From Flammeovirga sp. EKP202 (GTDB lineage Bacteria > Bacteroidota > Bacteroidia > Cytophagales > Flammeovirgaceae), in the NCBI RefSeq assembly GCF_014534745.1, contig NZ_JACVVP010000013.1, forward strand, positions 62,001 to 126,000: 64,000 nt of DNA, written 5' to 3'. The notes under the pieces were generated by a model that was not told the DNA's origin, searched no databases, and saw only the letters and a program-made list of their open reading frames with translations. Below are positions 33,801 to 40,549 of this stretch, in pieces. Position numbers and translations under genes: made by a program. The first letter of the stretch is position 1, and every line of letters begins with the position of its first letter.

Positions 33801-33995
33801 AAGAACTTAGTTGTTAATTCAGAAGAAATTCTTGATGGAAGTGTACTTCAAGTGATCAATATTAACGGTCAACTTATCCATAAGCAATCGCTAAGTGGAT
33901 TTAAAGCAGAAGTAGCTAACCTACCTCAAGGAGTATTAATAATTTTAGTTGGAAATGAGGACGGAATTTTAAGAAAGAAAGTCGTTATAGAATAA
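27801..33995 (+). CDS. Giant secreted alpha/beta-hydrolase (esterase-like) with NPCBM domains and cadherin-like repeats
   Basis: 2064 aa. A signal peptide (FFLLAFLIGSSVWAQ) is followed by an alpha/beta-hydrolase of the S15/acetyl-xylan-esterase type, residues about 30-360. It has a GYSYGG nucleophile elbow (Ser206) and probable Asp285 (SGTNDHHGG) and His315/316 (RGHHN). Three NPCBM domains begin near residues 594, 921 and 1237, each with a G-I/L-G-V-H-A motif and GGDHA-x-W or GDHANW. They are interleaved with cadherin-like beta-sandwich domains. Four nearly identical 86-aa cadherin-like repeats follow (about 1557-1900), then a T9SS-type C-terminus ending LRKKVVIE. It is probably a surface enzyme removing acyl or other ester groups, or an adhesin with an esterase head. 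Substrate is unknown; the locus suggests a red-algal galactan. Confidence 0.85.
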   Translation: MNNLKQLLFFLLAFLIGSSVWAQQTPDLLWVDFDPDAGLVKDGTTGETKEDIISETTENGIYYKESYIHVSILGQEFRVFTKYAVKEELRNSGTAPALLDVHGWMGQPTVDMDYVNEGWAVLAHDYCGKTGTRANYTEYPEEFKYGIIDENEGGYRVKNGLPNGDFITDPKQTDDYLWYAIQRIALSHLLDQPAVDATKVGAKGYSYGGTLMWNLGMDERIKAFVSYFGIGYLEYWRTNSVWLYNNPYVEPDKDAGQELYLESIAPQAHAPYIKAASLWLSGTNDHHGGHERSEMMFDGFQSDVPWDFALQARGHHNTDKLGDDAKIWLQKHVLGDDHFWPVRPTSEITLDAEGVPEYTITPNDVDKIKSVNIYYAVKNPVSYTRIWRDAEAIRVGDEWVASLPVFDVNDYVFGFANIEYEGDIVISGDFEAEIPIQLGNNAVATDVPSDDVENSWTNSAYIEGVGNLPAIRPIDNNGMTNEIFTDPKYQAPAGADFHFLFYCTQAQNLKVIVNDQYEYDLAITTSNDWQQTFIEASNVLSQHDSSPLGEWSNATKIEIVPQDGEDITKVIFSNFSWEAKNIDELLEAAQIQGKRLYLTSANIAESDSYWRIRDDLPVADTYTDGSPATSLTLGGEEYERGLGVHALSTISYAIKEGYEKFYVIPAASETNGGLIEMKIFLDDVEVYTTGEIKSSTQSPSRVELDVKDASKLTLYVGDGGNGIGGDHANWLDAFFTVNDRVDVENPHITDATDVSLYTIQVGSKYLDGVTKEVKNYIHKSASGSSLPIVAATPNNKNAEVVVEQANEFGEEAIITVTSADGSKTETYKVLLSSVSDATLSTLEVNGMEVPNFDAEVTDYTVYISEETSGIPQLTATLTNEQSSVFELTQATTFPGKATVKVVSEDETTELIYTVNILKSKNIYLTAETVFEAETFQDVIKNDVAYSDQPFDFGGDHQFEKGIGVHANSNITYTIKEGYTTFSVVPASTNSGNVTLSIHLDDKEVYSSGEINKNNQTLERVILDVTGANILRLVVDNSDDDLGGDHAAWVDAHFVADAMFETEPAHITRPTDATLYSIMAGEDYLMNVKEGAKELIYKVDGNNIPEVIAKANNKQATVEVTQSTDIYDPAVIKVTSADGTVTETYNVRFTNTSLATLLNLKVDGITVAGFSPDVTEYTLSIPQGVSSIPQIAATPSNVDVSTFEVTQAQDIFGEAMVKVISEDATSEMNYKVNFVEGTKVFLTAESVLEADTYANRINNGTDFDGGEFIIDEVKYDHGIGVHAPSTITYAIKEGYETFSVIPTASKSNSGRLKMIILLDGEEVYNTGEIRSTTQIPELLKLDVKEHNKLTLIIDESDGTIAGDHANWVDAHFVAEAEFETDPFHITKPDDVSLYSLKVGDQFLGKGKVEQEEFVYKVVPETDLPKVSVLANNKEAVLNITESDNVDAPTLIEVTSADGNVTKTYAITWMNISSDATLSDLSVDETTVPEFAADKTEYTVLYPFGTTEIPVLSAEVSNEFASLEYTQATTMPGVAKVDVMAEDGTTEVTYTVNYVVEDPSTDASLSVLKVDDVALEGFDASTLDYTVTYAYGTEGSPKLSAETTDSNATFEIMDSDIEGSATVVVTAQDGTTEVTYTVNYVWSAPSTDASLSVLKVDDVALEGFDASTLDYTITYAYGTTGSPKLTAETTDSNATFEIMDSDIEGSATVVVTAQDGTTEVTYTVNYVWSAPSTDASLSVLKVDDVALEGFDASTLEYTITYAYGTEGSPKLSAETTDSNATFEIIDSDIEGSATVVVTAQDGTTEVTYTVNYVWSAPSTDASLSVLKVDDVALEGFDASTLDYTITYAYGTTGSPKLTAETTDSNATFEIIDSDIEGSATVVVTAQDGTTEVTYTVNYVWSAPSTDASLSEIALDGVLLEGFSSDQFSYTVATAELPTATAVTTDENAIAVITPVDSFGGVIEIVVTAQDGITKQTYTITVTQSTPTSVEDLTAKVNVFTFNKNLVVNSEEILDGSVLQVININGQLIHKQSLSGFKAEVANLPQGVLIILVGNEDGILRKKVVIE
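32469..33500 (+). repeat. Four tandem 258-bp units inside the giant gene, arranged as two 516-bp pairs
   Basis: Units start at 32469, 32727, 32985 and 33243, each with CCATCAACAGATGCAAGTTT; a shorter fifth start is at 33501. Units 1 and 3 share silent variants (GAACAGA/GGGTTCACC, TTATCAGCAGAAAC). Units 2 and 4 share others (TACAACAGGTTCACC, TTAACGGCAGAGAC). The pattern is A-B-A-B, so a two-unit block was copied recently. Each unit encodes one 86-residue beta-sandwich repeat. Confidence 0.95.
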
Positions 33996-34021
33996 AATAT
34001 ATAACACTAACCAGAATCGAA

Positions 34022-34058
34022 ATGAGGGGTATCATAGAATGGTACCTCTTATTTTTTT
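34022..34058 (+). terminator. Terminator after the giant gene
   Basis: Imperfect stem GAGGGGTATCA / TGGTACCTC with one bulge, then TTATTTTTTTG. Confidence 0.65.
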
Positions 34059-34069
34059 GTCTAAGGTAT

Positions 34070-34235
34070 ACTATAGTTGATGAGGACATTTTACGAAACT
34101 GTCTCTATAGCATTGATTTTTGTTTCATTTTTATGTTAATACCAAAGTAAAGAAGTAGGAAGTTTAAACGTAGATCTTATGAATGCTTGTAGAAAGACCA
34201 ATTAGAGGTGAACGAAATGTAGTTTACAGTGTATT
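34070..34235 (+). repeat. Decayed copy of the dispersed repeat (R8)
   Basis: It begins with a variant of the palindromic module (GATGAGGACATTTTACGAAAC..CTATAG). It ends with GCTTGTAGAAAGACCAATTA and GTAGTTTACAGTGTATTAAG, which parallel the right end of copy R6. The middle is lost. The rest of the gap to 34385 contains GGGTAATTATTA at 34265 and presumably the kappa-carrageenase promoter. Confidence 0.5.
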
Positions 34236-34385
34236 AAGAGCCATGTTAAAAACTTACCATAAAGGGGTAATTATTAAGAAGTTGATCATTGGGCAAGTAT
34301 CTATCTTGAGGCGTAATAAATTTATAACTAAATGCATAAGATGATGCCAGCTTGTCGATGTGCATTTACAACCTCAGTTTAAATA

Positions 34386-36692
34386 ATGGAACATTTACTA
34401 TTAAACTATTCCAGAACTACAAAACTACTACTCTCATTTGTGCTCCTTTCACTTTACGCTAAAAGTGTGTTTGCACAGCAACCTACTACCACTTCCAACC
34501 CTGCTGATGTATGGGAAATTCGCTGGAGTGCTTCCGACGAATTCAATGGTAACACGCCCGATTGGTCCAAATGGATCAAGACTGGAAATCTTCCTAACAC
34601 TACGGCTTGGAAATGGGACAATAACAACAATGTGAAAATTGAAAATGGAGTAGCCGCTTTGACCATGCGTCAAAACCCTAACAACGCTTCTGATGGAGGT
34701 ACTTATTTTAAGTCGGGTATCTTGAAGTCGTATCAAACTTTTACTTATGGTTACTATGAAGCCAAAATTAAAGGAGCTGATATTGGTGAAGGAGTTTGTC
34801 CGTCATTCTGGCTTTTTTCCAACTTCGATTATTCTGTAGGCAATGGCAAAACGGTGTACAGTGAAATTGATGTGGTGGAACTTCAACAATTTGATTGGTA
34901 TGAAGGACATCAAGATGACATCTACGACATGGATCATAACCTTCATGCGGTTGTGATGCAAAACGGATCAGGTGTTTGGAGACGACCAAAACAACACCCT
35001 GATGAGCAATTAAACAAATTTAGAGCTCCTTGGGATCCCACAAAAGATTATCATATCTATGGATGTGAAGTGAATGAAAACGAAATTATTTGGTACGTTG
35101 ATGGTGTTGAAGTGGCAAGAAAGCCAAACACCTATTGGTACCGACCAATGAACGTTACGCTGTCATTAGGTTTAAGAAAACCTTTTGTAGAGTTCTACAA
35201 CAACAGAAACAACGCAGTAAACCCTGAAACCGATCCTGAAGCAAAAGCACAGTTACCCGGGATGCCAACGACGATGTATGTTGAATACGTAAGAGTTTGG
35301 GAAAAAGCATCTTCAACAGCGCCTCCCTCGGTGGGAGTAGGGGAAATCGGAAACCCTAGTTTTGAAGACGGCGATCTTTCTTATTGGTCTGCAAGTATTG
35401 GTTTGCAGGAAGTGGTATCTAACAATAAGACTTCAGGTAATTATGGTGCTAAAATTACAAATGGTAACGTGGCACAAGTGATTACTTTAGCAGCAAATAC
35501 TACTTATACAATCTCTGTAGATGGTAAAGTAGGCTCCAATGGTACAAGTGCATTTTTAGGAATTACAAATGCTATTACTGGAAACTTCATTACCAACCAG
35601 GAATTTACATCTACTACATTTAGCAACAAGAGTATTACGATTACTACAGGTTCATCAGAAGAGAGGTATAGAGTTTGGTACTACTCGACTGGAGAAGCTT
35701 ATTGTGATAATTTTACGATTGGAACAGGCGGTACACCTCCTGCCGATGTACCTGTAAATGGTGTTTCTCTAAACAAAAGCACCTCTACGATTGGAGTGGG
35801 TGAGTCTGTACAATTAAATGCATCAGTATCTCCTTCTAATGCCACTGATAAAACAGTAACTTGGTCTACTGCAAATGGTTCCGTTGCTTCTGTAAATAAT
35901 GGAAACGTAACGGGCGTTGGTGCCGGAACAACTAAGATTACAGCAACAACAAGAGATGGAAATTTTAAAGCTGTTTGCACAATTACAGTAACCACTGGAA
36001 GCAGTGTAGGAGGTGGAAATTTACCCACTGCTGGTAGCGTAATTTGGTTACAAACACTTTCAGATGATTACGTGACTGTCAACACTTCACAAGGAACTGC
36101 ACTTCAAGCTACAAAATCATCGGTTTCTAGTTTGGAAGAGTTTACAGTGTTGGATGCAAACGGTTATTATGCTTTAAAATCTGTAGCTACAGGAAAGTAT
36201 GTAACAGTAGCTTCTGATAATTCAATCAAATGTGGAGCAACGGGTATTTATGAAAGACAAAAATTCACTTTTGAATTAACATCAGATGGATATTTGATCT
36301 TGAAAGGAAAGATTAATGGAAAGTTCATCAGTACTAATAGTTCAAAAGCTTTGATAGCGAACCAATCGAATGCTTCTGGAGCAACAAAATTTAGCTGGGA
36401 AAATGGTTCTTCTTCAAGAGTCAATACAATTCAGCAAACAAGCTTTGAGCAAGAAATAAAGATTTATCCTAACCCTTACAAGTTTGGTAATTTATACATC
36501 AATCTTGGTGAAGTGCGAAGTGGTACGCTTCGAGTTTTTGATATAGGCGGAAAAGAATTTATAAATAAAACATTCAAAGGAATCGACGAAATAGTTCTTA
36601 AACAAGATGAATTGATGAACCACAATGGTTTATTAATTTTCCAAATAGTAACAAAAGACGGCACTGCTACAACACGGACAATTTGTAATTAA
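34386..36692 (+). CDS. cgkA: Kappa-carrageenase (GH16), multidomain, T9SS-secreted
   Basis: 768 aa. The signal peptide ends near SVFAQQ. The GH16 domain (about 35-312) has the catalytic motif E160-I-D162-V-V-E165 inside [17 protein letters not shown]. Segments such as IYDMDHNLHAVVMQNG, DYHIYGCEVNENEIIWYVDG and MNVTLSLGLRKPFVEFYNN are as in known kappa-carrageenases (GH16 subfamily 17). These enzymes cut beta-1,4 bonds of kappa-carrageenan, releasing neocarrabiose oligosaccharides. Downstream lie a carbohydrate-binding-like jelly roll (about 320-445), a Big_2 Ig-like domain (about 455-540), a beta-trefoil/fascin-like domain (about 555-680) and a T9SS C-terminus starting IKIYPNPYKFGN. It is the main evidence for the substrate of the locus. 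Confidence 0.93.
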   Translation: MEHLLLNYSRTTKLLLSFVLLSLYAKSVFAQQPTTTSNPADVWEIRWSASDEFNGNTPDWSKWIKTGNLPNTTAWKWDNNNNVKIENGVAALTMRQNPNNASDGGTYFKSGILKSYQTFTYGYYEAKIKGADIGEGVCPSFWLFSNFDYSVGNGKTVYSEIDVVELQQFDWYEGHQDDIYDMDHNLHAVVMQNGSGVWRRPKQHPDEQLNKFRAPWDPTKDYHIYGCEVNENEIIWYVDGVEVARKPNTYWYRPMNVTLSLGLRKPFVEFYNNRNNAVNPETDPEAKAQLPGMPTTMYVEYVRVWEKASSTAPPSVGVGEIGNPSFEDGDLSYWSASIGLQEVVSNNKTSGNYGAKITNGNVAQVITLAANTTYTISVDGKVGSNGTSAFLGITNAITGNFITNQEFTSTTFSNKSITITTGSSEERYRVWYYSTGEAYCDNFTIGTGGTPPADVPVNGVSLNKSTSTIGVGESVQLNASVSPSNATDKTVTWSTANGSVASVNNGNVTGVGAGTTKITATTRDGNFKAVCTITVTTGSSVGGGNLPTAGSVIWLQTLSDDYVTVNTSQGTALQATKSSVSSLEEFTVLDANGYYALKSVATGKYVTVASDNSIKCGATGIYERQKFTFELTSDGYLILKGKINGKFISTNSSKALIANQSNASGATKFSWENGSSSRVNTIQQTSFEQEIKIYPNPYKFGNLYINLGEVRSGTLRVFDIGGKEFINKTFKGIDEIVLKQDELMNHNGLLIFQIVTKDGTATTRTICN

Positions 36693-36701
36693 CACACTAC
36701 T

Positions 36702-36731
36702 AAAGGCTGGCATTCTTGTCAGCCTTTTTTC
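36702..36731 (+). terminator. Terminator after the kappa-carrageenase gene
   Basis: Stem AAGGCTG / CAGCCTT with TTTTTT following. Confidence 0.85.
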
Positions 36732-36763
36732 ATTCATATATTCTATAAATAGTTGATTTACTA

Positions 36764-37164
36764 TTAAGTACATTGTAAACTAAACTTTCGAATATTTGCA
36801 GCATTTAGAAATCAGGAGATTTCTGATGATCGTGAAGGACACGAATGACGCTAACACTTAACATTCGCTCCAGTGGGCTTTCTACCCAATTCATTTGCTA
36901 CTTCTTCCCTCGGCCTTGAAGGGAAAAGCGTTAATAATTTCATGGATTGAGCCGTTAAGAATGATTTTCTTGTTCGAGCAAAGCGAGTTTAAAATCATTT
37001 AGGTGAGAGGAATGAAATTTAGCTTTTGACTTCTAAGCCTAGATTTTTTGCTTCGTTTTTCATCAATGGAAAAATGAAGAAGAAGGAAACTTGAAAGTAG
37101 GACATAAAAGCTTGCAGAATAATTGATTAAAAGTCTGCGGTAATTTAGTTTACAATTTATTAAG
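36764..37164 (+). repeat. Dispersed MITE-like intergenic repeat, copy R4 (complete)
   Basis: About 400 bp with both ends preserved: left TTAAGTACATTGTAAACTAA and right TTTAGTTTACAATTTATTAA, which are inverted copies of each other with one indel (core ATTGTAAACTAAA). All internal blocks of copy R1 are present in the same order. No protein frame spans it. The remaining 220 bp before the GH127 gene show no further feature. Confidence 0.85.
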
Positions 37165-37387
37165 TATCCGTTTAAGAGAGTTGTTATCTGTAATTGTTAA
37201 AACAGTTCTCAATTCTCTTTACCTCCAATCACTTATGCTAATTTTTTACCGAGAATGGATAATTTTTAAGAATTCATTCAAAACCCTTCTCTCTAATTTT
37301 ACATTATGATCAAATCCTATTGATAAGGAACTACATAGGTTTTGGTCATGCAAGCTAATTACTCAAAAGTTTAAGACGATATATTAA

Positions 37388-39415
37388 ATGAAAAAATTAT
37401 TTATAATGGCTTGTGCTGCCCTGATGACTCAGGTAGGTGTAGCACAGGAGAGAGGCGTTTTAGGGCAAGCAAATACCCCTAATGTAGCATTGAAAAGTAT
37501 CAATTTAGGAGATTGTAAGTGGACAGAAGGTTTCTGGGCAGATAAATTTGAAGTGGCAGAAACGAATATGGTACCTTACATGGGAGAAGTGTTGACTGGT
37601 GATGTGGGACACGCTTTGAATAACTTCAAAATTGCGGCAGGGATGAAAGAAGGGAAGCATCAAGGTATGCATTGGCATGATGGTGACTTCTATAAGTGGA
37701 TTGAAGCAGCAATGTATGTGTACGCTCAAAACGATGACAAAACTTTATTAGAAGAGATCGATGGTTATATCAAGATCATCGGTGAGGCACAAGAAGATGA
37801 CGGGTATATTCAGACCCAAGTACAGTTAAGATCAAATGTAGACCGTTATGAAAACCGTAAGTATCATGAGATGTACAACACGGGACACTTATTAACGTCT
37901 GCATGTATACATCATAGAGTTACTGGTCAATCAAACTTCTTGGATATCGCAGTAAAGCATGCTGATTTCCTTTATAAGACATTTAATACAGATAATCCTC
38001 GTTATGGTCGTTTTGGTTTTAACCAAACTCAAATCATGGGATTGGTGGAGATGTATAGAACTACTGGGAATAAAAACTATTTAGACCTAGCGGAACGTTT
38101 CATCAATAACAGAGGAAAATATGAAGTAGAAGAAACTTCAGAAACGGAAGGTTACCCTATCGGTGATATGGTGCAGGAGAGAGTGGCATTGCGTGATGCA
38201 GATGAAGCAGTAGGTCACGCTGTATTAGCATTGTATTACTATGCTGGTGCTGCTGATGTAGCTTCAGAAACAGGTGAACAAGCTTTAGTAGATGCATTGG
38301 ATAGGTTATGGGATAATGTTACGAATAAGAAGATGTATGTTACTGGTGCAGTAGGACAAGCGCATTATGGAGCATCAACGAACCGAGATAAGATTGAAGA
38401 AGGTTTCATTGATGCTTACATGATGCCAAATATGACAGCCTACAATGAAACATGTGCCAACGTTTGTAACTCAATGTTCTCTTACAGAATGTTAGGCTTA
38501 CATGGTGAGTCAAAATATGCAGATATCATGGAGTTGGTATTGTATAACAGTGGTTTATCAGGTATTTCTTTAGAAGGTAAAGATTACTTTTATTCGAATC
38601 CTTTAAGAATGGTGCACGGTTCAAGAGATTACTCTAAACACAACACTGAAACACCTGTTAGAGAGCCTTACTTAGAGTGTTTCTGCTGTCCTCCAAACAT
38701 TGTTCGTACCATTGCGAAGTCAGCTAACTGGGCTTATAGTTTATCAAAAGACGGTCTTGCAGTAAACCTTTATGGTAGCAATAGATTGGAAACGAAACTA
38801 CAAGATGGATCAACAATTATTTTGAACCAAGTAACAAATTATCCTTGGGAAGGAACGGTAAATATTACGGTAGAAAAAGCAAAGAAACAAGCTTTTGATG
38901 TGATGTTGAGAATACCAAAATGGGCTGTAGGGTCTTCTGTAAAAGTAAACAACGAAGCGGTAGATGTAAAAGTAGTAGAAGGAGAGTTTGCTACGATTAA
39001 TAGAAAATGGAAGAAAGGTGATATCATCACTTTAGATATGCCAATGGAAGTACAATTGGTGGAAGCAAATCCTTTAATCGAGGAAGCAAGAAACCAAGTA
39101 GCGGTAAAAAGAGGACCAATCGTGTATTGTGTTGAAACACCTGATTTACCGAAAGGCACAAAAATATTAGATGTTTATTTTAAAGGTGGAGCACCACTAA
39201 AAGTGAACTATGATAAAGATCTTTTAGGAGGTGTGGCAACTGTAGAAGCACCAATATTGATCAGAAAAGATCAAACAAAAGAGGACATGTATTCAACAGT
39301 AGATGTTCCAAAGTTTGATGAGTCTTCTATTCAACTCGTTCCTTATTTTACATGGAACAACAGAGGGAAAGCAGAGATGACAGTATTCATGCCAGTGATT
39401 TGGAATAATTTATAA
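37388..39415 (+). CDS. GH127 family glycoside hydrolase, candidate 3,6-anhydro-D-galactosidase
   Basis: 675 aa with a signal peptide (LFIMACAALMTQVGVAQ). An alpha/alpha barrel follows (GMHWHDGDFYKWIEAAMYVY; YNTGHLLTSACIHHRVTG) and then C-terminal beta-sandwich domains. The catalytic/zinc set of GH127 is intact: Glu354 and Cys356 in YNETCANVC, and Cys433-Cys434 in ECFCCPPN. The spacing is the same as E338/C340/C417/C418 of the arabinofuranosidase HypBA1. GH127 was first described as beta-L-arabinofuranosidase. Members in carrageenan loci of marine bacteria remove alpha-1,3-linked 3,6-anhydro-D-galactose. Because anhydrogalactose catabolic genes follow directly, that activity is favoured here by inference. 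Confidence 0.88.
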   Translation: MKKLFIMACAALMTQVGVAQERGVLGQANTPNVALKSINLGDCKWTEGFWADKFEVAETNMVPYMGEVLTGDVGHALNNFKIAAGMKEGKHQGMHWHDGDFYKWIEAAMYVYAQNDDKTLLEEIDGYIKIIGEAQEDDGYIQTQVQLRSNVDRYENRKYHEMYNTGHLLTSACIHHRVTGQSNFLDIAVKHADFLYKTFNTDNPRYGRFGFNQTQIMGLVEMYRTTGNKNYLDLAERFINNRGKYEVEETSETEGYPIGDMVQERVALRDADEAVGHAVLALYYYAGAADVASETGEQALVDALDRLWDNVTNKKMYVTGAVGQAHYGASTNRDKIEEGFIDAYMMPNMTAYNETCANVCNSMFSYRMLGLHGESKYADIMELVLYNSGLSGISLEGKDYFYSNPLRMVHGSRDYSKHNTETPVREPYLECFCCPPNIVRTIAKSANWAYSLSKDGLAVNLYGSNRLETKLQDGSTIILNQVTNYPWEGTVNITVEKAKKQAFDVMLRIPKWAVGSSVKVNNEAVDVKVVEGEFATINRKWKKGDIITLDMPMEVQLVEANPLIEEARNQVAVKRGPIVYCVETPDLPKGTKILDVYFKGGAPLKVNYDKDLLGGVATVEAPILIRKDQTKEDMYSTVDVPKFDESSIQLVPYFTWNNRGKAEMTVFMPVIWNNL

Positions 39416-39425
39416 AAGCACAATA

Positions 39426-39455
39426 AGCAAGGAGAGTTGATCTCCTTGCTTTTCT
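39426..39455 (+). terminator. Terminator or attenuator between GH127 and the transporter
   Basis: Perfect 10-bp stem AGCAAGGAGA / TCTCCTTGCT with a 5-nt loop and TTTTCT after it, in a 63-bp gap between co-oriented genes. It may reduce read-through rather than end the operon. Confidence 0.7.
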
Positions 39456-39478
39456 AGCCTTAATAAACGAATTATAGA

Positions 39479-40537
39479 ATGGACTTATTCGCAATTTTAT
39501 TAATATTATGTGCCAGTTTCTTTCAAGGGACTTTTGGTCTTGGAATGAAACACATTGCTCCTTTAAAATGGGAGAATTGGTGGTTGGTACATGCCACTAC
39601 AGCCATGATTATTTTACCCATGGGTTGGGCTTTATTGGTAGAGTCTAATACTTTTTCAATCATAGGTGAGGTTGATCAATCTGTCATTTTTATGGCCATG
39701 CTTTTCGGTTTCTTGTGGGGTATTGGAGGAATTCTTTTTGGAGTGAGTGTAGAATATACAGGCGTAAGTATTACGTATGGTATTGTGATGGGCTTGGCCG
39801 CTTCAATGGGCTCTTTAGTACCGCTTTTCCAAATGGAAACTTTACCTGAAAACATGCCTTTGGTCTTGAGTGGTGTAGGATTACTCTTAGTAGGTGTTAG
39901 CATTACAGCAGTAGCTGGTGTGAAAAGAGACAAAGCTCAGAACAATGTTTTAGACGCCGAACAAGATTTTGAAGAAGATGGAGATGTTTTGGTCGCAAAA
40001 CCTGCCGTTGCAGTTCAGCCTAAAAAATCCATCAAAACAGGAGTATTGATCGCAGTGACAAGTGGTGTTCTTTCTGCTTTATTAAATGTTGGTTTTACCA
40101 ATGCATTACCCGTAGCAGACAATGCGGTGAAGAACTATGGCACAAACCCAACAGACGCAAGTTTAGTGGCATGGGTAGTTGTGCTGATCGGAGCTTACTT
40201 GATGAATTTTGGTTTTGCAATGTTCAAACTTGTTCAAAACAATTCATGGGGTGGATTTAAAGTACAAGGTAGCTCAAAAGCCTATTTATGGTCAATTTTG
40301 GCCGGTGTCTTTTGGTTTGGTGCCTTGGGTATTTATGGACAAGGAGCTGCATTGATGGGAGATCTTGGGCCTGTATTGGGTTGGCCTATGATGTTAGGTA
40401 TCTCTTTGATCATCAGTAATGTTTGGGGATATAGATCTGGGGAATGGAAAGGAGCCTCTTCCTCATTTAAAATCTTATTAGGAGGCTTAGTAGTATTAAT
40501 ATTTGCGATTTGCCTTTTGGGCTATGCAAATGCATAA
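39479..40537 (+). CDS. RhaT-like sugar:proton symporter, probable anhydrogalactose permease
   Basis: 352 aa, about ten hydrophobic helices (LFAILLILCASFFQGTFGLGMK at the start, ILLGGLVVLIFAICLLGYA at the end). It has a charged loop near the middle (DAEQDFEEDGD). The pattern, including the Gly-rich GFLWGIGGILFGVSVEYTGVSI segment, matches the L-rhamnose-proton symporter (RhaT) family of the inner membrane. It lies 13 bp before the cycloisomerase gene, so it most likely carries the monosaccharide released by GH127 into the cytoplasm. Substrate is inferred from context. Confidence 0.85.
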   Translation: MDLFAILLILCASFFQGTFGLGMKHIAPLKWENWWLVHATTAMIILPMGWALLVESNTFSIIGEVDQSVIFMAMLFGFLWGIGGILFGVSVEYTGVSITYGIVMGLAASMGSLVPLFQMETLPENMPLVLSGVGLLLVGVSITAVAGVKRDKAQNNVLDAEQDFEEDGDVLVAKPAVAVQPKKSIKTGVLIAVTSGVLSALLNVGFTNALPVADNAVKNYGTNPTDASLVAWVVVLIGAYLMNFGFAMFKLVQNNSWGGFKVQGSSKAYLWSILAGVFWFGALGIYGQGAALMGDLGPVLGWPMMLGISLIISNVWGYRSGEWKGASSSFKILLGGLVVLIFAICLLGYANA

Positions 40538-40549
40538 ATAGAATAGAAA

